Of a DNA stretch of 64,000 nt, positions 51,074-62,201 are shown piece after piece. The notes beneath the pieces are model-generated. The model was given only the letters and a program-made list of their open reading frames with translations, was not told the DNA's origin and searched no databases. The position numbers and the translations under genes are program-made. The first letter of the stretch is position 1. Each line of letters starts with the position of its first letter. Origin of the DNA: Symbiodinium natans (Eukaryota > Sar > Dinophyceae > Suessiales > Symbiodiniaceae); the NCBI GenBank assembly GCA_905221605.1, contig CAJNDS010000516.1, positions 1-64,000 on the forward strand, given 5' to 3'.

Positions 51074-52195
51074 GGGTGTCGAGGATGTTCGTGGAGTTCC
51101 GAATTGTATTATTAGTTTTTTTGTTTGTGTGTGTGTGTGTGTGACCTGCGCTTCAAAGAGCCAGATGCTCCTTCTGCCGAGGTGACCGCTGCGGAAATGA
51201 AGCAAAAAGGCCTGTGCAATGGGCCCTTTTCAGTGAGCCCTTTTGCTGCCCAAGAGGCGATACTTCACTATCTTCATTCTCGAGACCGGTTTGCATATGA
51301 AACACGCACACCGTTCCGTGACACGTTTCCAGTATGCTGTTGTCTGCACTACCATTAGGCGCAAAGAGTCCGAGACGCAAAGGCTGACACTAAGAGGGCT
51401 GTTTCGCGGTAGACGTGACAAGACAACACTGCCTACTGAACGCTGCCCCACGTGCGCTGGATTTCGGACTTTCAGCTGCCATCTCGAACGCAAGGGCTCT
51501 GAACACCGGTGCCCCGCCACTCGCGAAGTCCATCCAAGTTCTAAACCCCTACAAACAGGTGCAGCAGCGCCTGTGGCCCCGACAGCTCCGACTGAGGGGC
51601 TGGTTTTCGAGCAGCATTTCAGCTAGCTTTGTCCAAGAATAAGTAGGGCTCAGGGACGTTGGGAGGAGTTTGTGCGGTGTTGGGGGGGCTTAAAGAGTGT
51701 CGAGATTTTTCGACAAGAGGTTGCTTCAGGCTTCATGCAAAGGATACCAAAAGGACCCACTGGAAGCTGTGAAAGTTTTGTCTTGGAGTTCCCGCTGTTC
51801 AGGGTTTAGGGTTTAGGATACAGGGTTTAGGGTTTAGGATACAGGGTTTAGGGTTTTAGGGTTTGGGGTTTGAGGTTTTAAGAGGTTCGGCGTTAGCACG
51901 AGCGCTAGCGTGAGCTCGGCTTGAGCTTAGTCTGTTCAGTTTTGGTGTAGAAGGTTGAAAGCCGCGAATTCTGAGTTCAGCCACAAGAATGGTTCCCAGG
52001 AAACTGCACGTACTGCACTTTTCAGGCAGGGTGTCGAAAATGAAGGCTTCTCAGGAAATTGAGGGAAGGACGCCAGAAAGCTTGGCCCCGGAAGCGGTTG
52101 AGGTTCAAGGTTGGAAGGGAAGCGCATGGCCCATGATACCGACAATGCAGAGCTGTGTATATATGATTATGTAAATATACACATATGTATATGTG

Positions 52196-52229
<34 letters not shown>

Positions 52230-54186
52230 CTAACACAAATTGAAGCTGAAACTCCAGCATCTGTGAGACTCTTGGCCTCTTTGACCCTCAGCCGTAAGAG
52301 ACCTCCCGGTCAACGACATGTGCCTTGCAGGACGGTTTTTACTGGTTTTCTGAAGGATCCAGAAAAACCCCTTCGATTGCCCAGCCTTGTACAAAGAACG
52401 GAAATCGCCATTTTGGGCAGTCTCCCCGTGCTTAGACTTAGAATTCTTTGCTTCGAAATTCAGAACGCCTCAAAAGGGTTTTTTAAAGGCCACAGTTTCT
52501 AAATGGCGTTTCTTCAAAAGGTTGGACCCCCCTGAAGAGTTTCAAACTATAGACTGGTCTCCGAAAATTTTATCGACCTATAGTTGAAAACTGCGACAAT
52601 TCTATGATATGCGGAACTTTTGGACTTGCCTCGCGCGCTGGCACGCGGTAAAGTTAATTACTCATGCTTTTTGTATTCCTTCGCGGACTTGATGAGGCAA
52701 CAACATATGTCCCCTCATCGTTCCAAGACTCCCCTTCTCATCTTCGAAGACCTGTAAGGTGCTGACCAATGCCACGGAGGTCCAGCAGCAGTTTCAGCTC
52801 CTCAGCCGGGCACTCGAACAAAACAGGGGTTTTCAGTGCTGTCGTGGGTGTCCTTGCTCCCAGAAGCTGCGCCTTTCAAGTTCCTAGCGGGCTTAGCAGG
52901 GCCATGCAGGTTTTGGTGCTCCGCCATGAAGACAGGTTCTTCTCCGGTGGAAGTTGATGCATGTGACGCAGGCCGCAGGCTGAAGCTTGGACATCGGCAT
53001 CTCGTCGCGTGCCCCAGTGAGACATGGTGAGACATGCTGGGAGCTGTCGGGGGGTCCTCAGAGGCCTCAGATGCCTTGTGGCTTCAGGTCTGAGAGGTCA
53101 CATGCTATGGGAATGCGTAGCAATCTGTGCCTTAGGCACAGGGCCTGCAGGGATGGGTCTGTAGCAAGAGTTGCATCGCAGTTAGGACTTGCTGGCATCC
53201 TTCTTGGCGGGCGCTGGGAGCTTTGCGGCCATTGCCGGCAGGAAGCCTACCAAGCACCGTATTTTGGAGAGGAGTGTGTTGAATCCCATGGACTAGCTCT
53301 CGATCCTTTCGCGCGTGAACTTCGTGAGATCATTCACTGTGTTCGCGCTCTTGTCACTTTAGTTGCTTGCATGCACTCTGAGTGAACATAGCGAGAGCGT
53401 GCCCGCATGAAGTGGCGGATAGCACAAATAAGACCTCCATGATCATTCAGCCGGTCGCGGGCGTCTCATGGGGTCGAATTAGTAAGACTCTTCACCGATG
53501 CTGGTACGAACTCCATGGGCAAGAACGAAACCGCGCAAAGTTTTCCAAACGGGACCGGGCTCTCCATAGACGAGTCTGCAATATAGGTCGCTAAAAACGC
53601 CCTACTCAGTTGTGCAGGCACTCTAGAGCGCAAGAGTGCTTGCAACTCTACGTGTGTTGACCGAACCTCTTATTTTCATAAGGTCGTTATGTTTGTTTCA
53701 CATGGATGGCCCTCCTGTTGCACGAACATCACTTTTTAAGTGCTTCTGTTTCATTTGGGAAGGGGGGGGGGAACCATGTGTAACACATAGACACACACAC
53801 GCACACGCGCGCACACGCTGCAGCATGTAGTCAACACATGTTAAGACTTCCCTTCGATTGCCCAAGGCTTGGTGGCCTTGCTGACAAGACGGGCGCAGCC
53901 CCGAGCTGTGCTTCAGTTTGTCCACTGGCAGACATGCGGTCCTTGCTCCACAGGAGTAGTATAGGGTCGGAATAGTTACGAACCACATTCCCTCATGGTC
54001 CCTTTGTAATTCTGCTATAGTCACCCCCCCCAAAACCCTATTCTCAGTATTCAGGCCCCTACATTGGATCCAGAAGTCGTCTTGTTGCAGGGCTTCTCGG
54101 CACCGCTTGAAGCACCGCACCGGCACCCAGATTCTGTCGCCACTGGGTCGGGCTTTGACGCTTGAGTTGAGCATGTTGGGCCTAGC
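51074..54186. other. no clear exon; simple repeats
   Basis: (TG)n at 51122-51143, TTTAGGG units at 51801-51880, an AT-rich TATA microsatellite at about 52155-52230, and (AC)n at about 53790-53820. ORFs here (for example 51243-51626, 53698-54174 minus) show no motif. Confidence 0.45.
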
Positions 54187-54338
54187 TAAACCCTAAACCC
54201 TAAACCCTAAACCCTAAACCCTAAACCCTAAACCCTAAACCCTAAGCCCTAGACCATAAACCCTAAAACCTAAACCCTAAACCCCAAACCCTAAACCCTA
54301 AACCCTAAACCCTAGACCATAAACCCTAAACCCTGAAC
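54187..54338 (+). repeat. telomere-like array (CCCTAAA)
   Basis: About 20 units with some CCATAAA and CCCTAGA variants. Confidence 0.9.
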
Positions 54339-54499
54339 CCCACAACCCAAAAGCTAGTTTTGTTTTCCTTGTACAGGTCGCCTGTTTTCATTCGTAGCTG
54401 CCGGGGATGATGGCTTTCTGTTTCACCCTGACTCATCCAGCGACCTTAAACCAAGGCACGCCTTAGCCACCGCGCATTCTTGATACATCTCGGTAAGCT

Positions 54500-54559
54500 T
54501 AAACCCTAAACCCTAAACCCTAAACCCTAAACCCTAAACCCTAAACCCTAAACCCGAAA
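54500..54559 (+). repeat. telomere-like array (CCCTAAA)
   Basis: About eight units, followed after 19 bp by a TCGTAG acceptor-like site. Confidence 0.9.
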
Positions 54560-54681
54560 CCGGATTATTCGTAGATTGAGCTGGGAGCGCGTTTGTTGCC
54601 ACGAGAGACCTCGACAATGTCTGTATACTTTATAAGGTACAGCTGGACATGCCCCACACCACTGACTTTTGAACAGCATTG

Positions 54682-54829
54682 AGCCCTAAATCCTAAACCC
54701 GACACCCTAAACCCTAAACCCTAAACCCTAAACCCTAAACCCTAAACCCTAAACCCTAAACCCTAAACCCTAAACCCTAAACCCTAAACCCTAAACCCCA
54801 AAACCCAAAACCCTAAACCTAAACCCTAA
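54682..54829 (+). repeat. telomere-like array (CCCTAAA) before exon
   Basis: About 20 units, then 60 bp to the exon at 54889. Confidence 0.9.
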
Positions 54830-54888
54830 TTGAACCCTGAACATCTTGCCAAGGCTGTATGCGAACCAGGCATCGGCCTGGCACCCAG

Positions 54889-54933
54889 CAGAGGGCGGCG
54901 CGCCATGCCGGGTCTTCGAAGCGCTTAAAAGAT
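54889..54933 (+). CDS. TSP1 exon (GG-PC)
   Basis: Reads EGGAPCRVFEALKR, fitting GG.PC...E. Acceptor CCCAG. The donor appears to be the first telomeric unit itself (GATGG|GTTTAGGG). Confidence 0.55.
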
Positions 54934-54990
54934 GGGTTTAGGGTTTAGGGTTTAGGGTTTTGGGTTCAGGGTTGAGGGTTTAGGGTTTAG
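54934..54990 (+). repeat. telomere-like array (TTTAGGG) after exon
   Basis: About eight units starting at the exon end. Confidence 0.9.
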
Positions 54991-55034
54991 TGGACCTACA
55001 AGGCTGTATGCTCTACCGCAGGCATTTCCCAACC

Positions 55035-55112
55035 TAGGGGTGCCAATTTTTGTACCCCAAATAGAAGGGACCCCCCAAACGGGTACTCCTTACATCGTAA
55101 ATTCCCATATCG
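55035..55112 (+). repeat. short TIR-element family, copy E
   Basis: AGAAGGGACCCCCC, GGGTACTCCTTAC, ATCGTAAATTCCCATAT follow the plus-strand order of 40167-40254. Confidence 0.55.
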
Positions 55113-55753
55113 CGCAACATAACCCCCTGAGGGCTATGGGGGGTTCCTGCCTTCAAGTGGCTCGTTTCATCACAGCTTGTGCGTGTTGCAGCAGTGCCTG
55201 CCGAGGCCCTTGAATGAGTGGCCTTCTTCCATAGCCGGAACCTTGAAGTTGCATGAAACACAAAAGGAACTCACTCAGTTCCATTCAAACTCAAAAGCCT
55301 TGGCTCCCAGGCGTGGCATCTGATCTCGGTCGTAGGAGAGGGGCACGATTTGTTTCATTACCAGGGCCACCCCTCCAGAAAGTGTTGGGAGGGTTGGTCA
55401 GCGTCGGCATGCGAAGTGCATGCTAGTGGCTTGTGACCCCAAACTCGGCGCGCACCAGAACATACAGGAGCAGGAACTATGGTCTGAAGATTTGTGAAGT
55501 ATGCTACTGGCGTAGAGCAGGCCGTCTACAACTTTTAAGCGCATTGTACTGATCCCCCAATGTCGGGGCTGCACGCTGAGGCTGCCCTCGGTTTCAAGTA
55601 TTGTCTTCTAGTATTGCTGAGCTGCAGAACGAGTATGTTGTAGAGTTGTAGGTACTCCAATAGTGACATGCAGTGGAGTGGAAAGTCAGGGAGTGCAAAA
55701 CTGATGCAACAGAATCACGCGCTTATCGTAGCTGTTGAAGTCTGTTGGCCTTC

Positions 55754-55792
55754 CTAAACCTAAACCCTAAACCCTAAATCCGAAACCCTAAG
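55754..55792 (+). repeat. telomere-like array (CCCTAAA)
   Basis: About five units, 40 bp before a TTGCAG acceptor at 55831, after which a frame reads LGAVGQPVIRCPSASECC (possible TSP1 tail, low confidence). Confidence 0.8.
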
Positions 55793-56233
55793 CCGCCCAC
55801 AGGTAGCTACTTAGATTACTTTGCGTTGCAGCTTGGAGCCGTGGGCCAGCCAGTAATTCGGTGCCCAAGCGCCTCAGAGTGTTGCAGAGCCTCTTTGGCT
55901 GTAGTCAGAACCTTCGATGAAGGAAGCGGCCCGGCTTTTGAGACCACGAAACAGGGGACGCAATTCTCACAGTCGAAAGATGTTTCTACGGCACTGCCAA
56001 CAAGGCCACCAAACCCTAACGTGCTATCTTCACCAAGCCGTATTAGCTGCTAGTTTTGGGGGCCGTGGGGCTCATCTTCTCCAGCCTCAGTGTGCGAAAG
56101 CGCGTGTGTTTGCTTGGTTGTGTTGTTGGCGGCACATGGACCTCTCCTGCATGTACCACAGAGGAGCCACTCCTACTTACGCAAGTCGCAGTCTTCCTGA
56201 TAGTTTTGTGGTCATCGAACTCCTTTTTGAGCC

Positions 56234-56779
56234 ATGCAGAAAAAGCCATGGCAAAACGTGTGCAGGCTTGTCACAGTCGTCCTCGGATCACTTTTAGCAC
56301 TTCCAGTGGCTGTTTCTCCCGGACTACCCTTCACTCCACGAGCCTGGGACCATGAATCTCTTTACCCAAAGCCCCTGCACACGAAATTCGTAGAGCAAGG
56401 AGCTCTACTTCGCCCGCAGCACGTAAAACAGAGCATCTGGGAGGGGAGGGGAGTGAAGACCAGCTCAGTTTCAAACAGCACACCCAAGGCAGCAATGCTG
56501 AGAACTGGAGACTTCACACGGACAATGGGGAGTTACGTACTGCGGCAAAAACGCCCAGAGGGTTGGCTTAGGCATAAGGCATCTGAGAAGGGCACTGCTT
56601 CAGGAAGCCGGCATTTGATCCAGCAACGGAATACAGCCAAAGAGAATGAAGGCTACCGACACATCTGTGGGGTTTTGAGCTCGCTGTTGTGCTGCATGTT
56701 GTGCTTGTTCCGGGTCGAGCACAGGAGTCTTGTCATAGTTTTCGCCATAGTCCCGCCCAGGGCCAGAGCGGCATCTTGA
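56234..56779 (+). CDS. hypothetical ORF with signal-peptide-like start
   Basis: 181 codons starting MQKKPWQNVCRLVTVVLGSL then LALPVAV, which resembles a signal sequence. A second hydrophobic stretch is near the C-terminus (GVLSSLLCCMLCLF). No family recognised, and it may be chance. Confidence 0.2.
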   Translation: MQKKPWQNVCRLVTVVLGSLLALPVAVSPGLPFTPRAWDHESLYPKPLHTKFVEQGALLRPQHVKQSIWEGRGVKTSSVSNSTPKAAMLRTGDFTRTMGSYVLRQKRPEGWLRHKASEKGTASGSRHLIQQRNTAKENEGYRHICGVLSSLLCCMLCLFRVEHRSLVIVFAIVPPRARAAS

Positions 56780-57613
56780 ACACATTGCATGAGTTGTCTC
56801 AGTGGCCATGAGTTGTTCCTCCATCAGTTATATGAAGTGGTACAATCACAATCGTTATATCCTGCGCGCCATCGCACGGACAATATGGCGGAGGCTCCTG
56901 TCAGAGTCACTGCATTTTTGAGCTGAGACCATGTCGAGTTTCCATTTCAGGCCAACTTGGCACTTAACTTGGAGCAGGCCCATGTGACAGACTTTTCAGC
57001 ATTTTCGAGGTTTGTGCTGAGCATTCAGCCGCGCCGAGGTTTAAGGACCTTTTTGTATTCCCTTTCGGTTCACCGCCTCCTCCGTTTCAGCTTCGTTTCC
57101 CAAGAGCTCCTAAAGTGGTTTTTGCGCAGGTATTCCGCGAAAATGAGAAGCTTGACGAGGCAGTGAGTCCATAGAAGCATCTGGTGGCAGTTTGACGCAA
57201 ATCCAGATTTTGCTTTTGCGTGATGTGCAAGTCTCGTGCTGAAGCAAGCTTCACGTTTATGTGTGCAGGTTCGGCGATCGAGTGAAGCCCTGTTGAAGCA
57301 AGCATCCCAGCCTGGGACACAGCAAGAATCCTGCTGCATCGTGGTTGTCCTGGATGTGCAAGTGGGGGGCATGTTTCCAATGTGCACAGGAACGGTGACA
57401 GCACTCTGCGAGTGCTTGGCCTTTGCAAGGCTGTGCCGTGTCGCGTCGCAGCCGACATGTTGCTAGAAGCAGCTGTGGGCTTGCAGGCTGCACAGGCTGA
57501 CCTCATGGATCCCGCGCATGGTTCCAGAATAGCTGCCCTTGAAAAGGATGGGACCTCATCTTCAGGGTCGAAAAACTCAAAACAAGTCGTATATTCTGCA
57601 TGTCTGTTGCCCA

Positions 57614-57680
57614 GTTGCATGCCGCGTGTACTTGGGGGACGCCTCTAAAGCTATGGGGTGCTACAGAGCAGCTGCTGAAG
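57614..57680 (+). CDS. possible TPR exon
   Basis: Frame reads YLGDASKAMGCYRAAAEV, matching the A-x2-x3-Y-x2-A-A pattern of a tetratricopeptide helix pair. Boundaries approximate. Nearby frames at 56952 (ANLALNLEQAHVTD) and 57269 (VRRSSEALLKQASQ) may be further exons. Confidence 0.35.
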
Positions 57681-58305
57681 TATCCTGGCATCCCCTATCA
57701 TGCCTCGAGTCAAGGTTAGAGAAGCGAAAGCGTTAGCAGAGGAGACTGCGCCATGCTTTACATGTTCTAAGAATCAGAGGGACCGCCTGGTTGTGTTGAG
57801 GAGCACCTCCTTGCAGAAGGGGCAGCCGTTGTAAAGTATTCAGCAGCAAGGAGCCGCCGAGCTGAGAAGAAGCCAGGGGTGGGCATGCGCGGGATTGTGT
57901 GGGCCCCTTCTTGGCCTTGGTGCAGGATTCACGCGAAAGACGGTGGCGAAGATGGCTTGGACCAGGTGGCTACAGGGAGCAGACAAGGGTGACATCTGGC
58001 CGCGATGCCCCTGGTGATTTCAAAGAAATCTCCATCTGACGGAATCCGAGGCTTTGGACCTCTGCTTTCAAGCCGTCGACGCCTTTCATAAGCTCGGGCA
58101 AAGGAGGGCCGAGGCCCCTCGATTCCCTCTTCAGATGTCAGAGGTGTGTCTGCTGGATGAAGTCTCTGTGAACAGTTGAGATAGCTGACATGAGTCTGGG
58201 GTTTTCCTGAGTGTAGGGTAGCGAGCACCCACAACAACAACACCTGACCATGGCACTTGTCCAAGAGGGCAGATGAGGGGTTGTCCGGAGCGTAGGGTAG
58301 CGAGC

Positions 58306-58893
58306 ATGTCGGCCTCAGTGAGCAGCGGGTCCCAGATGGTAGATGCACTCGTTGTCTTCTGCAATGCCTGTGGATATGGGTTGTTCAAGGACGTGGACGC
58401 GCCAGAGCTGCCAGGGAAGTGTGGCTACTGCCATCGGGAGCGAAGCCTGCAGCCAGTGCGACAGCCGGGACCAGGCGAGTCTGGCTGCTGGGCCCTCTGG
58501 CATTGCAGCGGGTACTCTGGCTCGAAGTGCAAGAGGGTATACACCAAGCACTGCAGTGGCACCTGCTCGATGTGCAAGACAACGCTGGAGAAGTTCCTGT
58601 GGTGCCTGGCCGGCGAGCTAGTGCAGCCGGCGCTGCCGTCTCAGACAGTATGTGAGGACTCCCTGGTGAAGGTCGAGGATGACCCTCCGGAGGAGCCCCT
58701 GGATGAATCCTTGGCGGCTTTGGAGCCAGTGGCGGGCTCCCTGCAAGTCTGTATGCGCTTCATGGAGAGGGAGATGGACAAGAACCGAGTCTTCACCATG
58801 ACCTTCCTGAAGCAGCTGTCCCAGAGCTTCCAGACCACAGTGCAGGAGCTGGCGTCGGCCTTCCAGACCACGGCGGCTAAGCTGCGTGACTAG
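58306..58893 (+). CDS. Cys-rich, zinc-ribbon-like protein, single exon (195 aa)
   Basis: From ATG 58306 (an in-frame ATG lies 11 codons upstream). Residues 19-43 contain C19-x2-C22, then 16 residues, then C39-x2-C42-H43, a classical four-Cys zinc ribbon spacing. Further Cys at 61, 67, 75, 83, 87, 90 and 100 include CSMC, so a second metal site is likely. An acidic linker (EDDPPEEPLDES) leads to an amphipathic C-terminal helix (about 145-195: FLKQLSQSFQTTVQELASAF). No family named; could bind nucleic acid or act in ubiquitin-type or ribosomal contexts. No intron, although it lies between TPR exons on the same strand. Codon use is GC-rich and protein-like. Confidence 0.6.
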   Translation: MSASVSSGSQMVDALVVFCNACGYGLFKDVDAPELPGKCGYCHRERSLQPVRQPGPGESGCWALWHCSGYSGSKCKRVYTKHCSGTCSMCKTTLEKFLWCLAGELVQPALPSQTVCEDSLVKVEDDPPEEPLDESLAALEPVAGSLQVCMRFMEREMDKNRVFTMTFLKQLSQSFQTTVQELASAFQTTAAKLRD

Positions 58894-59509
58894 CTGAAGA
58901 TGCCGCTTGCAGTCGCGGAGCCTGTCGTGCTGCGCCGCCCGGCGGCCAATACTGGCCTCTGAGCTCTTTTCAGCTCGGCGCGCATCTTTTCCTGTAACTC
59001 GACATTGCGTGCCCAGAGACTCGAGAACGTCAGGCGACTTTCTGACCTGAATTTGAAAAGACGATGTCGCGTCGGCCAAAGAAACCGTAAGCGTCCATGC
59101 CTTTGTGCTTGCTGCTTCTCTTTTATTCATGCTTCCCTCTTCAGCCACAATCCTCATCCGCTAAGTTTCGGACCGGGATGTCGCAGGAGGGATGTCGCAG
59201 AGTTTTTTGGCTTTAAGAAGCCCACCCGAAGTAGCAGCAAATGGAGCTTCAGCTTGAAGGTGGTGATGGCATGTAGCACTTGGACTCTTGGGACTGATTG
59301 ATGCTGCTGGATGCGGGGTTGGAAACACTGTGAGCAGTTTACATCTTCATGTTTTCGCAAAAGGTGTGCAGACTTGATGTCTCCTGACAAAAGGCATCAT
59401 CTATGTTGATGCTTGGAGATATCCACGGCCTCCTGCAGCAGCAGGCAACTTTCGGTGCTGTGTTTGTGCTGATGTGCTTTGGTTTGGGCTTGCCCCTGCG
59501 ACTATGCAG

Positions 59510-59572
59510 GATGCTGCGATGCGCCACTACAAAGAGGCAGGCGGTTGCTACTTCAGAGCTCGTATCCCGCGA
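59510..59572 (+). CDS. possible TPR exon
   Basis: After CTATGCAG the frame reads DAAMRHYKEAGGCYFRA, a helix with the A..Y.EAG pattern. Right boundary unclear; an internal GCAG|GCGG is a possible GC donor. Confidence 0.4.
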
Positions 59573-59615
59573 GTGTTGCAGTGTCGCATGGCAACGTTGC
59601 TGATCATGTGCCCAG

Positions 59616-59668
59616 CGTACATGCGTGATCTCGCCACTGCATGGCAGGCGTTAGCCATCTTCAAGGAG
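59616..59668 (+). CDS. TPR exon
   Basis: Reads MRDLATAWQALAIFKE and ends GAG|GTAGGT. AL.IF.E is the first helix of a TPR unit whose next residues are usually GD. Confidence 0.5.
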
Positions 59669-59857
59669 GTAGGTGATCACAGTTGAGACCTTAACTTGAG
59701 GCAGCCGAGGCAGATCGAGACACATGAAGTTGTGATTTTCATCGAGGCTTCTGCGGCTGCACGCGGCACAAGCTTTCCAAGGCTGGCCGCAGCTGTGCAG
59801 AGTTCTTGTACGTTGCCTCGCGACATTTTCCTTAGTGCTTTTGCTCGACCTGTCCAG

Positions 59858-59942
59858 GCCTACATGATGAAAGGTCAGTTCCTTAGAGCAGCCCCAGCTG
59901 CTCAGAGAGCCATCGACAGCTACAAGGCAGCAGTGGAGCAAA
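59858..59942 (+). CDS. TPR exon
   Basis: Reads AYMMKGQFLRAAPAAQRAID then SYKAAVEQ after GTCCAG: a helix-turn-helix of TPR character. Confidence 0.45.
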
Positions 59943-60929
59943 TCTTGCATTGCGCTTGCCGGCACCAGCTTGGCACCTGCCTGATGATGCGCCTTCGACA
60001 CGTTGAAGTCTTGTCTTACCCTCATGAGCACCGCCGAAGCAAGCAGGCTGCCGGCCAGAACGACCAGGCGCAGGGCGACTGCTGGATCACCCTGGCAGAG
60101 GTCAGACCACAAACAGGGCGCAATACAACGGAGCTCTGCTTTGAACACTTATAAGACAGGGCAGTGGAGTAGAGGCAGTGCAGTGCATCGGAGCCCAGTG
60201 CAGGCCCAAAGCCAGGCAGCGGACATTCCCAAAGTTCAGGAGTCCATTGCGCAGGCTCTGTTCTGATTGCCCTGTCTCACCTCATGATACATGGTGCCAC
60301 GACCCAGCATGACATGCAGTGATGCACGCAATGTGACATATGTGTCAAGGGCTACGTGTGCTCAAGCAAAACCGACCCTTCACCTGACCGACCTAGATGC
60401 GCATGTGGAGAGGCTAGAACAATCTTTGCCGACATCCAGGATGTTGCGTCCGAGGTCCCCTTGACAACGCATCTGTAAGCTTCTTTTCTTCCTCACTGGT
60501 GGAATAGTCATGGTCCTGACGGTGTCCCAGTCCTCAGACATTGGCTTCTGACAGGCTAAGGCCATGGGCGTTCTAGTGAAGGCGTACATGCAAAACGGTC
60601 CAGACCTCAGTACCTAAAAGGCGAGATTCCAGTTTACATGTTCCAACCTGGGCTTCAAAGCAGGCTCCCCGAAACTTAAAGGGAGCTGCTGAACTTCTGA
60701 GGTTTCAGTGATTCGGGCATCTGACCCGTACATTTTGTCACACATCACTGTGTGTTCTTGTTTATTGGCGTGTGTGGGGCGTGCGCGAGCCGCGTTTAGG
60801 AGTTTGATGGTGTAACAGGCGATTTAGTGGCTGGCTCCTTGGAGCATTTTGGGGCCTCTTTGGGCACTGGAACTGTTTAGAGTTGGCGGGCGTTTTCAAG
60901 GCGGTTTAGAGGCTCTGGAGGCTCGTTTC

Positions 60930-61330
60930 GGGGCTGGCAAAACCTTCGCAGATGCTTTGGCGCCCGAGTTCCGCGCTTGCAAAACGCTCGCAAATGCCGT
61001 GGTGCGCGAATTCCAGCATGTTCCACAACTGCGTAAATACCAAGGTGACCAGGACAACTCCGTGCTTGCAAAACCCCTTGCAAACGATGATGGAATTCTG
61101 TGGTTGCAAAACCCTCACGGATATCGTCGTCAAAAATCTCGCCACCTGCAAGACCCTTGCCCATACCGTGGTACCCAAATTTCGCGCTGGCCAAAACCTG
61201 TGAGTTATTTCGCCCACCTTCCACCACTCTCCGATGTGGGAGCCACTCGTGCTTGCAAAGCCCACAAAAGTGATTGCGGCGACATGCTGTGACGGAATTC
61301 TACACTTGCAAAAGCTGGGCAGATATGGGT
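60930..61330 (+). repeat. ~42-bp degenerate minisatellite
   Basis: GCTTGCAAAAC..TCGCA then ATG..GTGG and a GAATTCC or AAATTT end recur at about 60933, 60976, 61061, 61100, 61143 and 61184. As 42 is a multiple of 3 the frame stays open (KTxADAxxPEF-type units), so the ORF at 60849-61292 is not taken as a gene. Confidence 0.7.
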
Positions 61331-61600
61331 TTATACGGTATGGAAAAGCCGTTTTGCTTTATCTTGAAAATGGTTTGTATTCTGTAGTTTTTCATCTCTC
61401 TCCACCTTCTGGGTTTAAGCTGTCTGCGTACGCTTTCCTTTCATTGGCATCGTGCAATCCGCCCGCGTCGAGAAGCGCATCGCGTACGACACATCTGAGC
61501 TCTCATGCACTGCTAGCAGTTTTCGTCACAGTTTTGTGTGGTTATCTAGTCCTTTACTGTTCAGCTTTCGGCTGTCGCGATTCTGTACCTGCACCCCTAG

Positions 61601-61656
61601 ATTCACCGGCGGAAGCGGTGGACGTCGCCAAGCAAGTGGTGACGCGATTCCGTGAG
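61601..61656 (+). CDS. TPR exon
   Basis: Reads SPAEAVDVAKQVVTRFRE and ends GAG|GTAGGG, the same split (after F-R/K-E) as at 59668. Confidence 0.55.
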
Positions 61657-61734
61657 GTAGGGGCCCCTGGACAAGTGTTGAGCGACGTATCGCGCGTGAG
61701 AATCTTGTGCTGGTTGCCATGTGCTCTTTGCCAG

Positions 61735-61761
61735 GCTGGTGATCACCACGGAGAATGCCAG
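61735..61761 (+). CDS. TPR microexon
   Basis: Nine codons AGDHHGECQ between GCCAG and CAG|GCATTG. Joined to 61601-61656 it gives TRFRE-AGDHHGE, the usual TPR turn. It may instead read on into ALLQWA and stop. Confidence 0.45.
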
Positions 61762-61879
61762 GCATTGTTGCAGTGGGCTTAAGATGGCTTAGGTCTCAAG
61801 TGCGTCTGGAGAGTACTGTGCCATTGTGGAAAGACCAATTCAGCTTCGGTGGCGGTTCCGGAAGTTTCCAAGAGTCTCC

Positions 61880-62073
61880 AAGGTCCCTAGCCAAGCTCCT
61901 CCTGCCCTTGGACCCCGAGAAAGCAGAGAGGATTGCTTCGGCCGTGCTGGGCTTTGTCTTCAGAGAAAAGCTGCAGGGGCGAAGTGGACGAGAGCAGGGC
62001 AGCGACAGCAGTGCTTGGAAGATGTTCGAAGAAGCGTGCCCTAGGCGATGGACCTCATGCGAGGCCTTGGCAT
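61880..62073 (+). CDS. possible exon, unknown protein
   Basis: Frame reads SLAKLLLPLDPEKAERIASA then VLGFVFREKLQGR. Helical and protein-like; boundaries unknown. Confidence 0.35.
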
Positions 62074-62201
62074 GAGCAATCAGCTCGAAGAGTGCAAGGA
62101 TGTCAAGGCCCATTCTCGGCTTGGCACATCGGAAGAGTTCAAAGGTCAGGGATGCCTTCTTTAGATTCACCTTTCTAAACCCTTGCGCTTCAGTGCCGCA
62201 G

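Noticed and set aside
53698-54174. 158-codon minus ORF
   Set aside because: Contains (AC)n and telomere-adjacent sequence, with no motif; not supported as a gene.
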